From contig NZ_CP094929.1 of NCBI RefSeq assembly GCF_022869165.1, positions 3,472,001 to 3,536,000 of the forward strand: a DNA stretch of 64,000 nt, written 5' to 3'. Origin of the DNA: Sphaerochaeta associata (GTDB taxonomy: Bacteria; Spirochaetota; Spirochaetia; Sphaerochaetales; Sphaerochaetaceae). Of the stretch, positions 60,684 to 64,000 are shown piece by piece. The position numbers and the translations under genes are program-made. How positions within the stretch are numbered: the first letter of the stretch is position 1; every line of letters starts with the position of its first letter. The notes beneath the pieces are model-generated. The model searched no databases and had not been told where the DNA came from. It saw nothing but the letters and a program-made list of their open reading frames with translations.

Positions 60684-61613
60684 TCAGCAGAACACGGGAA
60701 GAATGCTCTCCAAAAGCTCGGTCCGAAACTCCATGCAGCCCTTCGATATCTCCTCTCCATCCACATGCACCGGCATCGCAAAGTCACTGCTCTTCATCAC
60801 AAGCTTCTTCACCCTGGCAACACTGAATTCCTTCTGCTTCACCTGCTTACCCGAAAGAAACGTCAGGGCAAGGGGAACCATCCTTCTGCTGGGAACCGGT
60901 GCATTCGCATAGACCACATCAAAGTATCCGTCGTCAAAGAGGGCATCGGGGCCCATGAGGAAAGCCGAACCCATCCTTCTTCCATTGCAAATACTCAACT
61001 GCTGGGTTTTGAGATTGAGTACCTGGTCGTCGAGGGTAAGCTCAACAGTATAGGGAGCGGGATAGTGGATGAGAATCCTGATGAGAGCAAAGACATAGCT
61101 TGGGGTACCCGAGACATGCTTGAATTCACTTGCAAGAAAGTTGACCAACGGCTCAAAGCCCACTCCCTGTCCATTTACGAAAAAACGGCCTTCAGGATAG
61201 TTTCCCCCATACGTCACCCCGGCGTCTATGACACGGGTTTTTCCCGCCAGAATCACCTCGCATGCTTCCTTCACCGGTTTTGGAATCTGCATACCCCAGG
61301 CAAAATCATTGCCCCTGCCTATGGGAATGACCCCAAGAGCCGGTGATGGGATGTTATGCAGCGTCACTGCCTTGAGAATGCCGTTGGCAACCTCATTCAC
61401 CGTACCATCACCACCGGCGGCGATGATCACCTTGCGACCATCCATCGCCGCTTGGAAGGCGACTCGTTCGGCCCCGTTCCCAATCTCGGTGTGATAAAGC
61501 ACAACTTCCTTTCCACCTGCACCCAGCAGGGTGCGAATCATATCTTCCTGCTTCTTCGCTTTCCCCTTGGCAGCATGTGGATTCAGTATCACGAAGAGCT
61601 CATTGTCTTGCAT
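60684..61613 (-). CDS. Diacylglycerol-kinase-family lipid kinase (DgkB/YegS type)
   Basis: This 309-residue enzyme phosphorylates diacylglycerol or a related lipid with ATP. The nucleotide loop is IIAAGGDGTVNEVANGIL near 63 and the second motif GVIPIGRGNDFAWG near 93. FLMGPDALFDDGYFDVV near 223 is the usual substrate-side region. The ATG at 61613 is preferred because VILNPHAAKGK stands at the usual distance from the start. It is divergent from the YgiQ gene. Confidence 0.9.
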   Translation of the reverse strand: MQDNELFVILNPHAAKGKAKKQEDMIRTLLGAGGKEVVLYHTEIGNGAERVAFQAAMDGRKVIIAAGGDGTVNEVANGILKAVTLHNIPSPALGVIPIGRGNDFAWGMQIPKPVKEACEVILAGKTRVIDAGVTYGGNYPEGRFFVNGQGVGFEPLVNFLASEFKHVSGTPSYVFALIRILIHYPAPYTVELTLDDQVLNLKTQQLSICNGRRMGSAFLMGPDALFDDGYFDVVYANAPVPSRRMVPLALTFLSGKQVKQKEFSVARVKKLVMKSSDFAMPVHVDGEEISKGCMEFRTELLESILPVFC

Positions 61614-61670
61614 ATAATCCGGCTCCTTACAGCTATTTACACCCGTAGGGCAATACCCTATCATGGCGAT

Positions 61671-63539
61671 GTGAAAACTTATGCCCCTCGCTCAGCATTT
61701 CTTCCTACTACGCAAGAAGATTTGCATGTACGGTCCTGGGACCAAATCGACATCGCCTTCATCAGTGCCGATGCCTACGTAGACCATCCCTCATTTGGAG
61801 CACCGCTTTTAGCTAGATTGCTGGAGAGTGAAGGATATCGTGTGGGTATTATCGCACAACCCGACTGGAACTCAACCAAAGATTTTCTCAAAATGGGAAA
61901 ACCAAGGCTTTGTTGTATGATTAGCGGTGGAAATATCGACAGCATGGTTTCCCATTATACAGCAAACAACAAGCCACGCAGCGAAGACGAGTACAGCCCG
62001 GGAGGAAAAGCCAGGCTCAGGCCCGATCGTCCCACCCTTGTCTACACGGCGAAAGCAAGACAGGCATACGGCTCCTCCGTCCCCATCATCATAGGAGGCC
62101 TGGAAGCATCACTGAGAAGACTCAGCCACTACGACTATTGGACCGATAAAGTTCGCAAGCCCATCATCCTCGATGCGAAAGCCGACCTGCTCGTGTATGG
62201 CATGGGCGAGCGTCAGAGCTTGGAAATCGTCAAACGCCTGGATCAGGGTGAAGCAATCCAGAATATGGTGGACATCAAAGGAACGGTCTATGCAACCTCA
62301 AGGGCCAAGTTCCAACAGGATTTGATGAGCACCATCGAGCTTCCCTCCTTCGAAGAGGTCGGCGATCGGGACAAACAGTCCAATACCCCCACCGAGCAGG
62401 GCAAACAAGCTTATGCAAAGGCGTTTCAGATTCAATTGATGCATCAGAACCCCATCAGGGGCAAGCGCATCATCCAAGCATGCATGGACCGCCTGGTTGT
62501 TCAGAATCCTCCCGCCCTTCCTTTGGACGAAGAACAATTCGATCGTCTCTATGAACTGCCCTTCACCTTGGACGCCCATCCCGATTATCAGAAGGATGGG
62601 GGAGTACCTGCGCTCAATGAGGTGCAGTTCTCCCTTACCAGCAACCGTGGCTGCTACGGCTCTTGTTCCTTCTGCGCCATAACCAGCCACCAAGGAAGGA
62701 TGATCCAAACCCGCAGCAAGGCTTCCCTGATCAAGGAAGCCCAGCGGATGACACAACATCCAGCGTTCAAGGGATACATTCATGACCTTGGAGGCCCTAC
62801 AGCCAACTTCCAGGGACTTGCCTGCGATCAACAGATTGAGAACGGTCCATGCCCTGCAAAGGAGTGCCTGTGGCCGAAGCCGTGCAGCAACCTTAAGGAT
62901 TATCATGGTCGCTACCTGGACCTATTACAGGCCCTCGAAGCGGTGAAGGGAGTCAAGAAAGTCTTCATTCGAAGTGGAATCCGGTATGACTATCTGCTGG
63001 AGGTATGCGACAAGCAGACACGAGAGCGCTTCATGCATCACTTGGTCCAAAACAACGTCAGCGGTCAGTTGAAAGTAGCCCCCGAGCATGTAAGTCCTGC
63101 TGCATTGGATGCAATGGGGAAACCTACCGCCGAGCTATTTGATGCCTTCAGTACGCTCTATCAGGATGCAACCGAGCAGGCGGGAAAGAAACAGTACCTC
63201 ATCCCTTATTTCATAGCAGCTCATCCTGGGTCCACACTCGAGGATGCCATCACCTTGGCCCTCTATCTGGAAAAGACGCATTTTATCCCGGATCAAGTGC
63301 AGGAATTTTACCCAACCCCGGGGACAGTCTCCACGTGCATGTACTATACTGGCCTGGATCCACGACCTGGCAAACGATTTACTTCCATACACATCCCCAA
63401 AGGACGTGAACGTCACCTGCAACGTGCTCTATTGCAGTACAACAAGCCAGAAAACAGAGCCTTGGTTCTTGAAGCCTTGGAGAAAGCAAACAGAAAGGAC
63501 TTGACGAGGGTTCTCCTCGCAAGACGGTACACTTCGTGA
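61671..63539 (+). CDS. YgiQ-family radical SAM protein
   Basis: This 622-residue radical SAM protein of unknown reaction has the UPF0313 N-terminal domain (SWDQIDIAFISADAYVDHPSFG, about 22-43, and PIIIGGLEASLRRLSHYDYW near 140). The iron-sulfur motif is NRGCYGSCSFCAI near 325, then YIHDLGGPTANFQG and the extra cysteines CPAKECLWPKPC. A GTG start at 61671 gives the family N-terminus; no better ATG is in frame. The C-terminal Zn/DUF3362-type extension is short. Confidence 0.88.
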   Translation: MKTYAPRSAFLPTTQEDLHVRSWDQIDIAFISADAYVDHPSFGAPLLARLLESEGYRVGIIAQPDWNSTKDFLKMGKPRLCCMISGGNIDSMVSHYTANNKPRSEDEYSPGGKARLRPDRPTLVYTAKARQAYGSSVPIIIGGLEASLRRLSHYDYWTDKVRKPIILDAKADLLVYGMGERQSLEIVKRLDQGEAIQNMVDIKGTVYATSRAKFQQDLMSTIELPSFEEVGDRDKQSNTPTEQGKQAYAKAFQIQLMHQNPIRGKRIIQACMDRLVVQNPPALPLDEEQFDRLYELPFTLDAHPDYQKDGGVPALNEVQFSLTSNRGCYGSCSFCAITSHQGRMIQTRSKASLIKEAQRMTQHPAFKGYIHDLGGPTANFQGLACDQQIENGPCPAKECLWPKPCSNLKDYHGRYLDLLQALEAVKGVKKVFIRSGIRYDYLLEVCDKQTRERFMHHLVQNNVSGQLKVAPEHVSPAALDAMGKPTAELFDAFSTLYQDATEQAGKKQYLIPYFIAAHPGSTLEDAITLALYLEKTHFIPDQVQEFYPTPGTVSTCMYYTGLDPRPGKRFTSIHIPKGRERHLQRALLQYNKPENRALVLEALEKANRKDLTRVLLARRYTS

Positions 63540-64000
63540 CACGAGAGATTTCAGAACGGAAGGACTTTTTTCTGAAAATGTTTTCCATCGCCCTTCCGGT
63601 GGTAGTGCAAAGTCTGCTCAACAATTCACTCTCCTTCGTCGATACCCTAATGATCGGCCAACTTGGGGAGTCGTCCATCGCCGCGGTGGCACTGGCGAAT
63701 CAGATGTTCTTCCTGATCAGCCTCCTCTTTTTCGGGGTTACCAGCGGTTCGGCGATCTTTCTATCCCAGTATTGGGGTGCCCGCAACGAGACGGACATCC
63801 AGAAAGTACTGGGCATCTCCCTCTCCATTGCGGGAATCGGTGCGTTGCTTGTTGCTCTTGCCTCCTTCTTTTTTCCCCGCCACATCATGCATATTTTCAC
63901 CACCGAGGAGACGGTTGTCCAAATAGGGATTTCGTATCTGAAAATCGTTGCAGTCAGCTATCTCTTTTCGGCGTTCAGCCAAATCATGGCTACGGCACTG
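63536..64000 (+). CDS. MATE-family efflux transporter (partial, 3' end outside window)
   Basis: The first 155 codons of a multidrug/toxin extrusion protein are visible. MFSIALPVVVQSLLNNSLSFVDTLMIGQLGE is the typical first helix and loop, followed by further helices. The GTG start overlaps the ygiQ stop by three bases (GTGA), suggesting coupling. The frame runs off the window. Confidence 0.88.
   Translation, partial: MTREISERKDFFLKMFSIALPVVVQSLLNNSLSFVDTLMIGQLGESSIAAVALANQMFFLISLLFFGVTSGSAIFLSQYWGARNETDIQKVLGISLSIAGIGALLVALASFFFPRHIMHIFTTEETVVQIGISYLKIVAVSYLFSAFSQIMATAL

Noticed and set aside
1-64000. CRISPR arrays, prophage or defence islands
   Set aside because: No regularly spaced repeats, cas genes, phage structural genes or restriction-modification genes were seen.

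Overview
The window looks like a chromosome segment of an anaerobic, saccharolytic spirochaete of the Sphaerochaeta type. This is an inference from gene content: a complete uronate pathway, sugar ABC importers, dnaX-ybaB-recR, a small SRP RNA, a DeoC-thymidine kinase pair, and mid-GC core genes interrupted by AT-rich islands. No 16S gene is present to confirm it.

Layout. 1-6.5 kb: uxaB-uxaA-uxaC, an IclR regulator, then an oxidoreductase-cupin pair. 6.5-11.1 kb: an AEC permease, a His/Cys-tailed protein, a PlsC-like acyltransferase with a zinc ribbon, an exported DUF2202 protein and a KdgF-like cupin. 11.3-13.4 kb: kdgK and kdgA-VOC, divergent, with a KdgR-type palindrome between them. With the GH28 polygalacturonase at 45.4-46.8 kb these form a pectin/galacturonate route: oligogalacturonate, galacturonate, tagaturonate, altronate, KDG, KDPG, then pyruvate plus glyceraldehyde 3-phosphate.

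14.4-21.7 kb (module A): one minus-strand operon of a sugar-binding protein, two permeases, a SorC-type regulator, a small P-loop kinase, a class II aldolase, an inositol-monophosphatase-like phosphatase and a PfkB kinase. 21.8-27.2 kb and 28.7-30.7 kb: an insertion-sequence graveyard with IS91, IS1634, IS4 and IS66 members, including one intact IS4 element with target duplication and an inverted stump of the same element. 27.2-40.1 kb (module B): an FGGY kinase, a second PfkB kinase, a HAD phosphatase, a three-gene importer (binding protein, fused permease, ATPase) of the AfuABC/FbpABC type, a second class II aldolase, a DeoR regulator and an ADP-dependent-kinase-like protein. Module B is the best candidate for an undescribed pathway, possibly uptake and catabolism of a phosphorylated sugar.

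40.2-45.4 kb: a broken IS1634-like transposase, a complete IS21 element with an extra passenger gene, and the 5' half of a group II intron placed just behind a hairpin that follows the GH28 gene. 45.4-64 kb is mostly ordinary core: a sugar isomerase, tdk, deoC, a membrane-anchored Nudix protein, an aldo/keto reductase, an IMPACT-family protein, an M28 peptidase, five tRNAs (four serine isoacceptors and one arginine), SRP RNA, a PAS-GGDEF protein, dnaX-ybaB-recR, a DjlA-like co-chaperone, an MGH1-like glycosidase, a lipid kinase, a YgiQ radical SAM protein and the start of a MATE transporter.
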